NCBI RefSeq assembly: GCF_008801605.1
Contig: NZ_VZPJ01000006.1
Coordinates: 62,001-126,000, forward strand
Reading direction: 5' to 3'
Source of the DNA: Pseudomonas brassicacearum subsp. brassicacearum
GTDB lineage: Bacteria; Pseudomonadota; Gammaproteobacteria; Pseudomonadales; Pseudomonadaceae
Length of the DNA stretch: 64,000 nucleotides
A program made the translations under genes and the position numbers. Below, piece after piece: positions 50,256 to 59,174 of this stretch. The notes beneath the pieces are model-generated. The model saw only the letters and a program-made list of their open reading frames with translations, did not search any database and was not told the origin of the DNA. How positions within the stretch are numbered: the first letter of the stretch is position 1; each line of letters starts with the position of its first letter.

Positions 50256-51269
50256 TCAGACCATCCCCACCTGCTTCAACTCACTCTTGAGATACGCATA
50301 ATAAATCGGCCCCGCCACCACCCCCGGCAGGCCGAATGCGGCTTCGAACACCAGCATCGCCATGAGCAATTCCCAGGACTTGGCGCTGATCTGCCCGCCG
50401 ACGATGCGGGCGTTGAGGAAGTATTCGAGCTTGTGGATCACGATCAGGTAACCCAGCGCCGCCACCGCCACCCAGATCGACAGCGACAGGCCGACAATGG
50501 TGATCAGTGTGTTGGACATCAGGTTGCCGATGACCGGTAGCAGCCCCAGCAGGAAGGTCATCACGATCAGGGTCTTGGTCAGCGGTAGCTTGATGCCGAA
50601 CAGCGGCAGCACCACCGCCAGGAAAATCCCGGTGAAAAAGGTGTTGAGCAGGGAAATCTTGATCTGGGCGAAGACGATGTTGCGAAACGCCTTGACCAGC
50701 AGGTTCAGGCGATCGAACAGCGCGGCGGCCAGGGGCTTGCGCTTGGTCAGGTCGGGGATGCGCTGCAGGGCAACGATAGCCCCCAGCACCATGCCGATCA
50801 GCAGCGTCACGAACATATGGGCCGCGTCCTTGCCCACCAGTTGCAGGTCGCTCAGGTGCTTGCTCACCCAATCACCGATCGCCACCCGGAACTCGGCAGC
50901 GCTGGCCGGCAGGTAAGCGTCGATGAACGGCGGCAATTGCCCACGGGCACGGTCGACCACGGTCATGAACTTGTCCAGGGACGCGCCCGGGTTTTCCGCT
51001 TCATGCAGCAGGAAACTGAAAGCGCCGGCGAAGATCAACGTCAGCACACTGACCACCAGCGTGCCCAGCAACGCTACCGCCAACCAGCGAGCGCGGCGGC
51101 CTTCGATCAGTCGCTGCAGCTGCGGGGTGAGCATGTTGACCAGTTCGAACACCAGCAGCCCGGCCAGCAGGCTCGGCAACAGGCGCAGCGGCAGCACCAG
51201 CAACAGCCCACCAAAAATGATCACCCAACTGATCACCAACAATACATGACGCTGAGAAAACGTTGGCAT
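50256..51269 (-). CDS. AI-2E family transporter / YhhT-like permease
   Basis: A 337-residue inner-membrane protein with about seven or eight hydrophobic segments, including an N-terminal pair (LLVISWVIIFGGLLLVLPL) and LPVIGNLMSNTLITIVGLSLSIWVAVAALGYLIVI (residues about 255-290), typical of the AI-2E/UPF0118 family. Family members export varied substrates, and some act as Na+/H+ antiporters; a quorum-signal role cannot be inferred here. Confidence 0.88.
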   Translation of the reverse strand: MPTFSQRHVLLVISWVIIFGGLLLVLPLRLLPSLLAGLLVFELVNMLTPQLQRLIEGRRARWLAVALLGTLVVSVLTLIFAGAFSFLLHEAENPGASLDKFMTVVDRARGQLPPFIDAYLPASAAEFRVAIGDWVSKHLSDLQLVGKDAAHMFVTLLIGMVLGAIVALQRIPDLTKRKPLAAALFDRLNLLVKAFRNIVFAQIKISLLNTFFTGIFLAVVLPLFGIKLPLTKTLIVMTFLLGLLPVIGNLMSNTLITIVGLSLSIWVAVAALGYLIVIHKLEYFLNARIVGGQISAKSWELLMAMLVFEAAFGLPGVVAGPIYYAYLKSELKQVGMV

Positions 51270-51382
51270 ACAGCCTCAGGACAAAACGGCGTGAAAGGAT
51301 CGGCAGTCTGCCAGCCTTCCACTAGCAGCACTAGGATTGTATCGGCCGACCTTGGTCGCAGTTCAGGGTTTTTTTTCGGTGG

Positions 51383-51408
51383 CTGTGCCGACCCTATCGT
51401 CGGCACAG
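51383..51408. other. Perfect stem-loop between AI-2E and psiF genes
   Basis: A 10-base perfect stem (CTGTGCCGAC / GTCGGCACAG) with a 6-base loop lies 20 bases past the psiF stop. The eight-T run is on the wrong side for a standard terminator of either gene, so the role is unclear. Confidence 0.5.
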
Positions 51409-51427
51409 GCTTCAGAAAATCCTCTGC

Positions 51428-51715
51428 TTATTTTTTCTTCAGGCACTCACTCATGAACGCCTTGCGAGCATCGCCCTTCAACGCCTGGGTGGTGGCCGTG
51501 GCATTGCAGGTTTTCATACGCTCCTGCGGGGTGCTCGGTGCGGCGGTAGCCTTGAGACAGGTGCTCATGAAGGCCTTGCGCTCGTCGCCCTTGAGCGCCT
51601 TGGCGGTGGCGTCGGCGTTGCAGGTGGTCATCTTGGTCTGCTGCGCCGTCGCGGCGAAGCCCTGGGAACACAGTAGCAAACCGATCATCAACAAAGGGAC
51701 ACGCAGCATCTTCAT
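51428..51715 (-). CDS. psiF: PsiF repeat-containing protein
   Basis: A 95-residue protein with a signal peptide (LLMIGLLLCSQGFA) and two PsiF repeats, each CNADATAKALKGDERKAFMSTCLK-like with two Cys (residues about 30-53 and 67-91; the Cys pairs and KGDxRKAFMSxCL core are conserved). PsiF is named for phosphate-starvation induction in E. coli; its function is unknown. The ATG at 51715 has AGGAG upstream. Confidence 0.9.
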   Translation of the reverse strand: MKMLRVPLLMIGLLLCSQGFAATAQQTKMTTCNADATAKALKGDERKAFMSTCLKATAAPSTPQERMKTCNATATTQALKGDARKAFMSECLKKK

Positions 51716-51817
51716 GATGTTTCTCCTGGCTGCCACACGAGGGTGTGGCGATGAGGTGCAGTGTAGACAAAGCCTGTTACACCTTCACCAGGTTGCTCCT
51801 CTGTGCCTGAGCTACCG

Positions 51818-51890
51818 CCATCGCGAGCAAGCTCGCTCCCACAGGGGAGTGTGTACACCATCAATGTGGGAGCGAGCTTGCTCGCGATGA
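51818..51890. repeat. REPIN between psiF and the lipase gene
   Basis: Inverted pair: catcgcgagcaagctcgctcccaca and tgtgggagcgagcttgctcgcgatg with a 22-base spacer. Confidence 0.9.
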
Positions 51891-51911
51891 ACGATAACGC
51901 GGTCCAGCGGG

Positions 51912-52802
51912 TTACACCCCGGCAGCCTTCAACCGCTCGGCATGCTCGACAAACAACCGGATCGGCTCGGCCCCCTTGCCCACCAACCCCAGCGATTGGT
52001 TGACGATATCGAAGTGGTCCAGCGGATAGTCATCGCCGATGACGGTGCCCAGGTGCGAGCTGTAGCGTCCGACCATGCCGTCGCATTGCCCCGCTTCCCT
52101 CACAAACGTACGCGCAAATAAACGGCAGCTGCGGTTGGTGCCGTCGAACAGGTTGCGCCCCTTGTCGGTCTTGCCCGGCTGCAAGGTGCCGGACCACGAG
52201 TAATAACGCACGCCATTGACCTCTTCCGGTCCATTCCCGCCCCAGGTTTGCGGCAAGCCCTGTGGATAACGTTGGTTGAACAGCGCTACCCCGGCGGTGG
52301 TCAGGGAGGCATGGGACGCATGAATGTCCACCGGCAGCTTGGGCCCGCGATAACCGGTTTCCAGCAGGCTCATCAGGGCGTTGATCAGGCGCAGCACGGC
52401 ACTGAGCACGCGCCCCTTGGCACTGTCGGCGGGGTAATGGGCTTGCAGGTAATCCGCCAGCTCGGAGCCGTGGTTGGTGCCGGCCACCGACGTGACCGAC
52501 GCCACCAGGTCCGGGCGTTTGGCGGCTGCATAGCGGGCGGTGAGGCTGCCCTGGCTGTGGCCGATCAGGTTGACTTTCTGCGCACCGGTTTGCCGCAGGA
52601 CCTCCTCGATCCGCGCCAGCAATTGCTCGCCGCGCACCTCGGAAGAATGCAGCGGCGAAACCTTCACCGCCACGACCACGGCCCCGCCGCGACGCAACGC
52701 CGAGACGATCCCATACCAGTACGGATACAACACCAGGCGTATGAACCCGAGCATGCCCGGGACCAGTACCAGCGGATAACGAGTGGCGCAGCGTTGCGAC
52801 AT
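51912..52802 (-). CDS. Family I triacylglycerol lipase-like alpha/beta hydrolase
   Basis: A 296-residue hydrolase related to Pseudomonas LipA. It has the oxyanion-side motif RYPLVLVPGMLGF, the nucleophile elbow GHSQGS (Ser83), CDGMVGRYSSHLG around the catalytic Asp, and DYPLDHFDIVNQ with the catalytic His. Unlike secreted LipA it lacks a signal peptide at the chosen ATG (52802, AAGGATG upstream); the longer frame from 52835 does not add one. No lipase foldase gene (lif) is next to it. Confidence 0.88.
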   Translation of the reverse strand: MSQRCATRYPLVLVPGMLGFIRLVLYPYWYGIVSALRRGGAVVVAVKVSPLHSSEVRGEQLLARIEEVLRQTGAQKVNLIGHSQGSLTARYAAAKRPDLVASVTSVAGTNHGSELADYLQAHYPADSAKGRVLSAVLRLINALMSLLETGYRGPKLPVDIHASHASLTTAGVALFNQRYPQGLPQTWGGNGPEEVNGVRYYSWSGTLQPGKTDKGRNLFDGTNRSCRLFARTFVREAGQCDGMVGRYSSHLGTVIGDDYPLDHFDIVNQSLGLVGKGAEPIRLFVEHAERLKAAGV

Positions 52803-52874
52803 GGCGACATCCTTGTGATCAAGAGGGCTCAGCATCGGTACCGATGATGACCAGTCTATGACACCCAGATGAAT

Positions 52875-52905
52875 CCGTGGCGAGGGAGCTTGCTCCCGTT
52901 AGGCT
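52875..52905. repeat. Second-type REP palindrome
   Basis: gtggcgagggagcttgctcccgttag, the same family as the terminal module of the long palindromes near 14.9 and 23.0 kb, here as a solitary copy between the lipase and azoR genes. Confidence 0.7.
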
Positions 52906-52921
52906 GTGCAGCAGCCCTTTT

Positions 52922-53560
52922 TCAAAAAGTCCGCGCCAGCGCCAGCAAACGCTCCTCGGCCTCGGCGTAGGACAACGCAAAGCTGCGCTCGGCCGACTCC
53001 TCGCCTTCGGCCGCCACCACCGTCACATCGGTGATGCCGATAAACCCCAGGACGGTGCGCAACAGCGTGTCGGCGTGGTTCATGCTTTCCAGCTGGCCGC
53101 CGGGGCCGAAACCGAAATCGCCGCGACTGGTCACGATCAGCGCCTTCTTGCCCAGCAACAGCGGCTCGTAGTGCGACACGCCGTTATCCAGGCTGTGGTT
53201 GAACGTCAGCCCGATGCGCACGATCTGGTCGATCCAGGCCTTCACGCCGCTGGGCACGCTGAAGTTGTGCATCGGCGCGGAGATCACCAATCGGTCATGG
53301 GCTTGCAACTCCTCGACCAAGGCATCGCTCAGGGCCAGGTCCGCTTGCATGATCAACGGTCGAGCCTGAGGCTCGGGGTAGAACGCCGCAGCGATGAACG
53401 CTTCGTTGACCGGCGCAATCACTGCCCGCCCGACTTCGCGGCGGGTCAATTGGGATTGCGGATGGTCAGCCTGCCACGCCGAAACGAAGGCCTCGGCCAA
53501 GCGCCGGGAATGAGAGCGCTCGCCACGGGGACTGCCATGTACCACAAGAATCTTACTCAT
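52922..53560 (-). CDS. azoR: FMN-dependent NADH-azoreductase
   Basis: A 212-residue flavodoxin-fold quinone/azo reductase. It has the FMN phosphate site [41 protein letters not shown] (residues about 93-115) and [19 protein letters not shown], characteristic of AzoR. It reduces quinones and azo compounds with NADH. It is divergent from a LysR regulator 136 bases away, which probably controls it. Confidence 0.93.
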   Translation of the reverse strand: MSKILVVHGSPRGERSHSRRLAEAFVSAWQADHPQSQLTRREVGRAVIAPVNEAFIAAAFYPEPQARPLIMQADLALSDALVEELQAHDRLVISAPMHNFSVPSGVKAWIDQIVRIGLTFNHSLDNGVSHYEPLLLGKKALIVTSRGDFGFGPGGQLESMNHADTLLRTVLGFIGITDVTVVAAEGEESAERSFALSYAEAEERLLALARTF

Positions 53561-53696
53561 CTGAATCTCCTTTTATGCGGCTACAATCAACACTGCTTGT
53601 GCCTTGCAGCTTGAAGCTCGTCGCCGCTGGCGGACAAATGAGCGTTAGTTCATCTGGATGAGTTAATTTCATCCATCGCATTTCAGGAGAATTAGA

Positions 53697-54638
53697 ATGT
53701 TCGCCAACCTGCCGCTCAACGCCCTGCGTGCCTTCGAGGCAGCCGCGCGGCTGCTCAGTTTCAAGGCGGCTGCGGCGGAGCTGTCGGTGACGCCTACGGC
53801 GGTCTCCCATCAGATTCGATCCCTGGAGACCTGGCTGGGGCTGGTGCTGTTCGAGCGCCTGCCACGCCAGGTACGCCTCACCGACGGCGGGCAACGCTTG
53901 TTCCACAGCCTGCACGGGGCATTGCTGGAGGTGGCGCAAAGCGTCGACACCCTGCGCCCGCAACGCAGCAACAGCCACCTGACACTGTCCACCACCGCAG
54001 CGTTTGCCGCCCTGTGGCTGGTGCCTCGCCTGGGACGTTTTTATGCGCGTCACCCGAACATCAACGTGCGCCTGGACACCCACTGCGAAGTGATCGACCT
54101 GCACCAGGACGCCAGCGTCGACCTGGTGGTGCGCTACAGCCTGGACGCCTACCCGAACCTGTACGGCATGTGCCTGTTCGATGAAAGCTTCGGGGTCTAT
54201 GGCTCGCCTGAACAGGTGGCCCTGGCGGCACGGCAGGTGCCGACGCTGATCAGCGTGCATTGGCACAACTCCAAGCTGTACGCCCACGGCTGGGATGCCT
54301 GGTGCGCCCAGGCCGGGGAGAACTGGCTCAACCGGCAGCCATGCATGCGCGAGTACGACGAGGAGCATTATGCCTTGCAAGCGGCGATTGCCGGGCAGGG
54401 CCTGGTGCTGGCGAGCAATATCCTGGCCTCTGAAAGCATCGCCAGCGGCTTGCTGGTGGGCTATCGCCCGGACGTCCAGGTCAATGGCGCCGGCTACAGC
54501 GCCCTGTGCGTCCCGGGCCGCGAACGCCATCCGCCGGTACGGGCGTTCTTCCAGTGGCTAGGGGAGGAAGCCCGGCTGTCCGGCTATGCGCTGAAAAACT
54601 CGGTAAAACTTTTTCAGGACCGTGTCACTCAGACTTAG
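53697..54638 (+). CDS. LysR family regulator (GcvA-like)
   Basis: A 313-residue transcription regulator with an N-terminal winged helix-turn-helix (LNALRAFEAAARLLSFKAAAAELSVTPTAVSHQIRSLE, residues about 6-44; key residues AVSHQI) and a substrate-binding effector domain. The LPLNALRAFEAAAR start is typical of the GcvA/AmpR-like subgroup. It is divergent from azoR, so azoR is the likely target. TTCAGGAGAATTAG gives a good ribosome site. Confidence 0.92.
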   Translation: MFANLPLNALRAFEAAARLLSFKAAAAELSVTPTAVSHQIRSLETWLGLVLFERLPRQVRLTDGGQRLFHSLHGALLEVAQSVDTLRPQRSNSHLTLSTTAAFAALWLVPRLGRFYARHPNINVRLDTHCEVIDLHQDASVDLVVRYSLDAYPNLYGMCLFDESFGVYGSPEQVALAARQVPTLISVHWHNSKLYAHGWDAWCAQAGENWLNRQPCMREYDEEHYALQAAIAGQGLVLASNILASESIASGLLVGYRPDVQVNGAGYSALCVPGRERHPPVRAFFQWLGEEARLSGYALKNSVKLFQDRVTQT

Positions 54639-54695
54639 AGTGATCGCGCCATCAGAGCGTGACGCTCCCACCGGATCAGCCTCCAGGAGAACGAG

Positions 54696-55226
54696 ATGAG
54701 CGACATGCACTTATCCGATGTAACCACCCTGCGCGAACGTGCACGGCAGAACGTGCAGAACGGCGCAGTGACCGAAGGCTACGGCGCCGATCGGCAGGAA
54801 GTTGTCCGCCTGCTCAACGAAGCGCTGGCCACCGAACTGGTCTGCGTGCTGCGCTACAAGCGCCACTACTTCATGGCCACCGGCCTCAAGGCCAGCGTGG
54901 CGGCCAGTGAATTCCTCGAGCACGCGAACCAGGAAGCCGAACACGCCGACAAACTCGCCGAACGCATCGTGCAATTGGGCGGCGAGCCGGAGTTCAACCC
55001 CGACCTGTTGACCCGCAATTCCCACGCCCAGTACGTGGCGGGCAACACCCTCAAGGAAATGGTGTACGAGGACCTGGTGGCCGAACGGATCGCCATCGAC
55101 AGCTATCGGGAAATCATCCAGTACATCGGCGAAAAAGACCCAACCACCCGGCGCATCTTCGAAGACATCCTGGCCCAGGAAGAAGAGCATGCCGATGACA
55201 TGGCCGATATCCTGGCTGATCTCTAG
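54696..55226 (+). CDS. Ferritin-like / bacterioferritin-type protein
   Basis: A 176-residue four-helix ferritin-like protein. Di-iron ligands are suggested by ATELVCVLRYKRHYF, EHANQEAEHADKLAERI (ExxH) and QEEEHADDMADIL (ExxH). It resembles the PA4880 probable bacterioferritin of P. aeruginosa rather than classic Bfr, as no clear haem-ligand Met is evident. It probably stores iron or protects DNA like Dps. GGAGAACGAG precedes the ATG. Confidence 0.87.
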   Translation: MSDMHLSDVTTLRERARQNVQNGAVTEGYGADRQEVVRLLNEALATELVCVLRYKRHYFMATGLKASVAASEFLEHANQEAEHADKLAERIVQLGGEPEFNPDLLTRNSHAQYVAGNTLKEMVYEDLVAERIAIDSYREIIQYIGEKDPTTRRIFEDILAQEEEHADDMADILADL

Positions 55227-55230
55227 TACC

Positions 55231-55319
55231 GCCATCGCGAGCAGGCTCGCTCCCACAGGGGACCGCACTCTTCCTGAAGAAACTCGGTCGAATGTGGGAG
55301 CGAGCCTGCTCGCGATGGG
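55231..55319. repeat. REPIN between the ferritin gene and asmA-like gene
   Basis: Inverted pair: ccatcgcgagcaggctcgctcccaca and tgtgggagcgagcctgctcgcgatgg. Confidence 0.9.
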
Positions 55320-55345
55320 GCCGGCAGTATCATTGCAAGGCTCGG

Positions 55346-57421
55346 CTACCGGGTCGGCTTGACCGTCACCGGCGCCTTGCCCGCCTTCATCTGCTCCAGC
55401 AGCGGCGCGCACTGGTTCGGCTCACCGCCGCTTGGCGCTACCAGCGCGAGCAGGCCGGCGGCCGGTGCAGCGATCACACCCAACGCCACCATCCCGGCGC
55501 CGCGCAGCATCAGCGGCACCGCCTTGACCCCGGCGGCGGGCTTGGCGAACGGGCCGCGGACGTACAACGGCGAGCGCAGGGAAATCAGGCGCCAGCCCTT
55601 GGACTCGGGGGTGATGGTCAGGTCCAGCTGTTCATTTGCCATGTTCGCCGTGCCGTCGATGTAGATGATCGCGTTCTCGGTATCGAACACGAACAGGCGC
55701 GTGGTCGCCAGGCCCGTCTTGATGTCGAAGTCCGCCGCCGCGCAGTTGATCTTCACTTCCTTGTCGCCAAAGATTTTTCCCACCACGTAGTTGCCGACGT
55801 TCAGCCCCGCCAGCTCCATCAGCTCACGACTGATGGCGCCATCGTTGATGAGCATTTTCAACGTGCCATTGGAGGTGCCCAGCAACGCCGCCACCGAATT
55901 GCCGCGCCCGGTGATATCGGCATCGCCGTTCAATTCGCCGAAGCTGGTTTTCATCGGCTCAAAACCGGGGAACAGCTGCTTGAGCTTGAAACCGCGCGCC
56001 GTCAGCTTGGCCTGGCCCTCAAGGGGCTGGGTATGGCCGTTGAGGCGGATCTGCGCATCGAGGCGGCCACCGGCTACGCCGAAGCGCAGGGGCTCGAGGC
56101 TCAACTGCCCATCGTTGAGCACCAGATGGGTGTAAAGGTCGGTGAACGGCAACTGCTCGCTATGGACGATGCGCTTGCCGGTGAACTCCACATCGGCGTC
56201 CATCACGCTCCAGCGCTCGGTGCGAAACTCTTCCACGGGCAAGACCTTGCCGGTCGGCTGCTTGCTGGCGCCGCCCCGGGCTTTTTGCTCGGTATTGGAG
56301 TCAGCACCGATCAGCGGCGCCAGATCACTGAACAGCAGTTGATTGGAGACCAGCGCGCCACTGAGTTTCGGCCGGGGCTGGCTGGCGACATAGGCCAGGT
56401 CGCCATGGATATCGCTGTCGCCGATCTTGCCGTTGAACGCCTCATAGCGAAACAGCGCCCCACCCGGCTCATGCAGCTTGGCAATCAAGCGGCCATCGGT
56501 GGCATAAGGCGGCGAATCCGGCAGGGTCACGCCTGTCAGCGGGTAGAGATGGGCCAGGCTGTTGCCAGCCAGTTTCAAGCGCAAGTCCAGGGCCCCGAGG
56601 TTCATCGGGTCGGTGAGGGTGCCGGCCAGTTCGACGCGGGTCTCGGCGATCTTCGCCTGGGCCTGGAGCGGAAAGGGTCGTGACGCATCCTGCAATGCCA
56701 GCAAACCACCAACCTTGCCGGAGCCGGCCAGGGCTTGCCCATGATACTGCCCGTCGACCTTGAAGGCGAACGCGTAGTCCTGCGGTGTCGCGCCCTGGTC
56801 CTGGGCTTTTTTGGCAGCCTTGTCACCGACGATATCGCTGAACGGGATGGGTTTGCCCAACGGGTCGATCAACAGGTCGAGCCGGGTCTTGAGCGTCTGG
56901 TCGTCAAGGGTGACGTGGCCTTTGTCGAAGCCGATGGCACCGATGTCCACCACCCAGCTGGACGGCTCGGCGTCCGGGTCTTTCGGATCGAACTGGAAGG
57001 TCCAGTTGGCGCGCCCATCAGCCAGACGTTGCAGGTTGGCGTCGGGCTCCGTCAGGTCGATGCGCGGAATCGCTACCCGCCGGGCCAGCAAGGCCAAGGG
57101 CGACACGCGCAACTCAACACGTTTTAGCGTGACCATTTGCGGAGTTTTCGACCACTCCGGGTTGCCCAGGCTCAAGTCCTCGGCCACCACATGGGGCCAC
57201 GGCAACCAGGCTCGCCAGCCCCCTTCCTCCGGCTCACGCTGCCAGGCCACCGCCAGGTTGCCGTTAATGGCAAAGGGGCGATGCAACTCCTCGGAAACCT
57301 TGGCATTGAGCGTGGGCTTGATGCGGTTCCAGTCGAAGAAGGCGATGACCAGGACCAGCACGGCCAGCAGGACAACAAGGCTGGCAAAGCTCCAGGCGAG
57401 GATTTTCGAGGTGCGCGTCAT
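55346..57421 (-). CDS. AsmA family protein
   Basis: A 691-residue protein anchored by one N-terminal membrane helix (SFASLVVLLAVLVLVIAFF) with a large periplasmic part. It carries the AsmA features: FDWNRIKPTLNAKVSEELHRPFAINGNL at the N-terminus and, in the C-terminal third, GNSVAALLGTSNGTLKMLINDGAIS and TANMANEQLDLTITPESKGWRLISLRSPLYVRGPFAKP (residues about 600-640; key LDLTITP and PLYVxGPF). AsmA-like proteins are thought to help phospholipid transport and outer-membrane integrity. The ATG at 57421 has AGGAGCC upstream; the longer frame is not credible. Confidence 0.93.
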   Translation of the reverse strand: MTRTSKILAWSFASLVVLLAVLVLVIAFFDWNRIKPTLNAKVSEELHRPFAINGNLAVAWQREPEEGGWRAWLPWPHVVAEDLSLGNPEWSKTPQMVTLKRVELRVSPLALLARRVAIPRIDLTEPDANLQRLADGRANWTFQFDPKDPDAEPSSWVVDIGAIGFDKGHVTLDDQTLKTRLDLLIDPLGKPIPFSDIVGDKAAKKAQDQGATPQDYAFAFKVDGQYHGQALAGSGKVGGLLALQDASRPFPLQAQAKIAETRVELAGTLTDPMNLGALDLRLKLAGNSLAHLYPLTGVTLPDSPPYATDGRLIAKLHEPGGALFRYEAFNGKIGDSDIHGDLAYVASQPRPKLSGALVSNQLLFSDLAPLIGADSNTEQKARGGASKQPTGKVLPVEEFRTERWSVMDADVEFTGKRIVHSEQLPFTDLYTHLVLNDGQLSLEPLRFGVAGGRLDAQIRLNGHTQPLEGQAKLTARGFKLKQLFPGFEPMKTSFGELNGDADITGRGNSVAALLGTSNGTLKMLINDGAISRELMELAGLNVGNYVVGKIFGDKEVKINCAAADFDIKTGLATTRLFVFDTENAIIYIDGTANMANEQLDLTITPESKGWRLISLRSPLYVRGPFAKPAAGVKAVPLMLRGAGMVALGVIAAPAAGLLALVAPSGGEPNQCAPLLEQMKAGKAPVTVKPTR

Positions 57422-57797
57422 GCACAAGGCTCCTGATGACAAGTCAGCGTCCGCAACCGCGACGCCACTGGGAACACGACCCTGCAGTCGGTTCGTTATG
57501 AAGGGTTGGACTGGCAAAGCGGCCCACAGGTGCCGATGAACGGCACAAAAAAAGCAACAATCCTGACCGATCAGCCAACAAACCGTTACCGCGCCCGCAC
57601 ATTTGCGAGGCGGAGATGGGTACAAAATACCCACCTCGGTGCAAAACCACACCTCGGAAACGCCCGTTCTAGAGCCTTCGCCCAGAACAATCAATTCCGT
57701 TGATTATTACCATTGCGTTTATGAACTTTTATATCGACTTATCGAGAGTAGCATTGCCCTCGTACCCACTTTATCGCCCTCCCAAGGAGCAACGATC
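57422..57797. other. Divergent promoter region, asmA-like gene and repeat-protein gene
   Basis: About 375 bases without a gene. The right-hand third (about 57690-57760) is A/T-rich and probably contains the promoter of the repeat-protein gene, but I cannot assign the boxes. Confidence 0.4.
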
Positions 57798-58370
57798 ATG
57801 AAACGCCAATTACTGATGAGCCTGTCCCTTTCACTGCTGGCCTCGACTGCCTTTGCATTGCCAGCTTCCGAACAAGCCACGCCACAGGTCAAGGACAGCC
57901 ATTCTGTCTACAGCCAGACTGTTGCCGAAGGCGGCCGTGATCGCCTGGAAGAAAAAGGTCTCGCTGAGGACGGTTATGACCGCACCAAACAAAGCGATAC
58001 CGTTGCAGCTGATGGTTCCGACCGCACTCCAGGCCAGACCTTGGCAGCCGACGGTTCCGACCGCACTCCAGGCCAGACCTTGGCAGCTGACGGTTCCGAC
58101 CGCACTCCAGGCCAGACCTTGGCAGCTGACGGTTCCGACCGCACTCCAGGCCAAACCTTGGCAGCTGACGGTTCCGACCGCACTCCAGGCCAGACCTTGG
58201 CAGCTGACGGTTCCGACCGCACTCCAGGCCAGACCTTGGCAGCTGACGGTTCCGACCGCACTCCAGGCCAGACCCTCGCCGAAGACGGTTCTTCCCGCAC
58301 TAAAATGGGCGATACCGTGGCCGAAGGCGGTGGTGACCGTGTGATCGAACGCAACGGCGCAGTGAGCTGA
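57798..58370 (+). CDS. Exported protein of tandem 13-residue repeats
   Basis: A 190-residue protein with a clear signal peptide (MSLSLSLLASTAFALP). The mature part is almost wholly repeats: seven identical units AADGSDRTPGQTL, preceded by two and followed by two degenerate units (AEGGRDRLEEKGL, AEDGYDRTKQSDTV, AEDGSSRTKMGDTV, AEGGGDRVIERNG). Each unit keeps A-x-[DG]-G-x-[DS]-R. The protein is hydrophilic and probably disordered; the function is unknown. AAGGAG precedes the ATG and a good terminator follows, so it is a single-gene unit. Similar DGSDRT proteins occur, I believe, in other Pseudomonas. Confidence 0.85.
   Translation: MKRQLLMSLSLSLLASTAFALPASEQATPQVKDSHSVYSQTVAEGGRDRLEEKGLAEDGYDRTKQSDTVAADGSDRTPGQTLAADGSDRTPGQTLAADGSDRTPGQTLAADGSDRTPGQTLAADGSDRTPGQTLAADGSDRTPGQTLAADGSDRTPGQTLAEDGSSRTKMGDTVAEGGGDRVIERNGAVS
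58005..58277 (+). repeat. Seven tandem 39-bp repeats
   Basis: Seven in-frame, nearly identical 39-base units (gcagctgacggttccgaccg...). Only a few silent changes are visible (gatggt/gacggt, gccgac/gctgac, ccaaacc/ccagacc), pointing to recent expansion or homogenisation. Copy number could vary between strains. Confidence 0.95.
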
Positions 58371-58386
58371 GCCCATGGCGGCCCTG

Positions 58387-58418
58387 AAAAAAGCCCGATT
58401 CCTGCAATCGGGCTTTTG
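58387..58418 (+). terminator. Rho-independent terminator after the repeat-protein gene
   Basis: Stem AAAAGCCCGATT / AATCGGGCTTTT with a 5-base loop, starting about 17 bases after the stop. The flanking A and T runs could make it work in both directions. Confidence 0.9.
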
Positions 58419-58527
58419 ACTTTTCAAGCACTTCGTTTTCCCCGCCTGATCCCTCTCTACCGTTCGACGTCGGCAAAGCCGATTTGCTAGAGTGCGTCGC
58501 TCCCGTGAATCAGAAGCCAGCCTTGCG

Positions 58528-59160
58528 ATGCTGCCCCGCGCCGAACAGAAACAACAGACCCGAATTGCCCTGATGGACGCAGCCCGCCATTTGATGGAGT
58601 GCGGCCGGGGGTTCGGCAGCCTGAGCCTGCGGGAAGTCGCCAAGACGGCAGGCATCGTGCCCACCGGGTTCTACCGGCACTTCGACGACATGGACCAACT
58701 GGGCCTGGCACTGGTCAGTGAAGTCGGCCAGACCTTCCGCGAAACCATCCGCCTGGTACGCCACAACGAATTCGTCATGGGCGGTATTATCGACGCGTCA
58801 GTGCGGATCTTTCTCGATGTGGTGCAGGCCAACCGATCGCAGTTCCTGTTCCTGGCCCGCGAGCAATACGGCGGCTCCCTGCCGGTGCGCCAGGCCATCG
58901 CCCAACTGCGCGAATACATCAGTTCGGACCTGGCAGCCGACCTGGCCTTGATGCCCAAGTTGCAGCACCTGGACCTGGCCGCCCTGGGCGTGATGGCCGA
59001 TCTCATCGTCAAGAGCGTGTTCGCCACCCTGCCGGACATCATCGACCCACCCGCCCAAGCCCTCCCCGAACACCTCACGCCCCAGGCGAAGATTACCCAG
59101 CAACTGCGGTTCATCTTTATTGGCCTCAAGCATTGGCAAGGGCTGGGCAGTACCGAATAA
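58528..59160 (+). CDS. desT: TetR family regulator, DesT-like
   Basis: A 210-residue regulator with an N-terminal TetR helix-turn-helix (SLREVAKTAGIVPTGFYRHFDDMDQLGLALV). The start MLPRAEQKQQTRIALMDAARHLME and the rest resemble DesT of P. aeruginosa, which senses acyl-CoA saturation and represses the desCB desaturase genes. In PAO1 desT lies next to ureE, as here. The desaturase genes themselves are not in this window. The ATG at 58528 is used; the frame opens at GTG 58492. Confidence 0.85.
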   Translation: MLPRAEQKQQTRIALMDAARHLMECGRGFGSLSLREVAKTAGIVPTGFYRHFDDMDQLGLALVSEVGQTFRETIRLVRHNEFVMGGIIDASVRIFLDVVQANRSQFLFLAREQYGGSLPVRQAIAQLREYISSDLAADLALMPKLQHLDLAALGVMADLIVKSVFATLPDIIDPPAQALPEHLTPQAKITQQLRFIFIGLKHWQGLGSTE

Positions 59161-59174
59161 CCCCGATGTACCCA

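Noticed and set aside
51383..51408. Hairpin as a standard rho-independent terminator
   Set aside because: The long T run lies on the wrong side of the stem for either flanking gene, so I list it only as a stem-loop.
58005..58277. Evenly spaced repeats as a CRISPR array
   Set aside because: The units are directly adjacent 39-base in-frame coding repeats with no variable spacers.
57853..58354. Alternative-frame products of the 39-bp repeats on both strands
   Set aside because: Any repeat of a length divisible by three stays open in several frames; only the frame with the signal peptide and ribosome site is supported.
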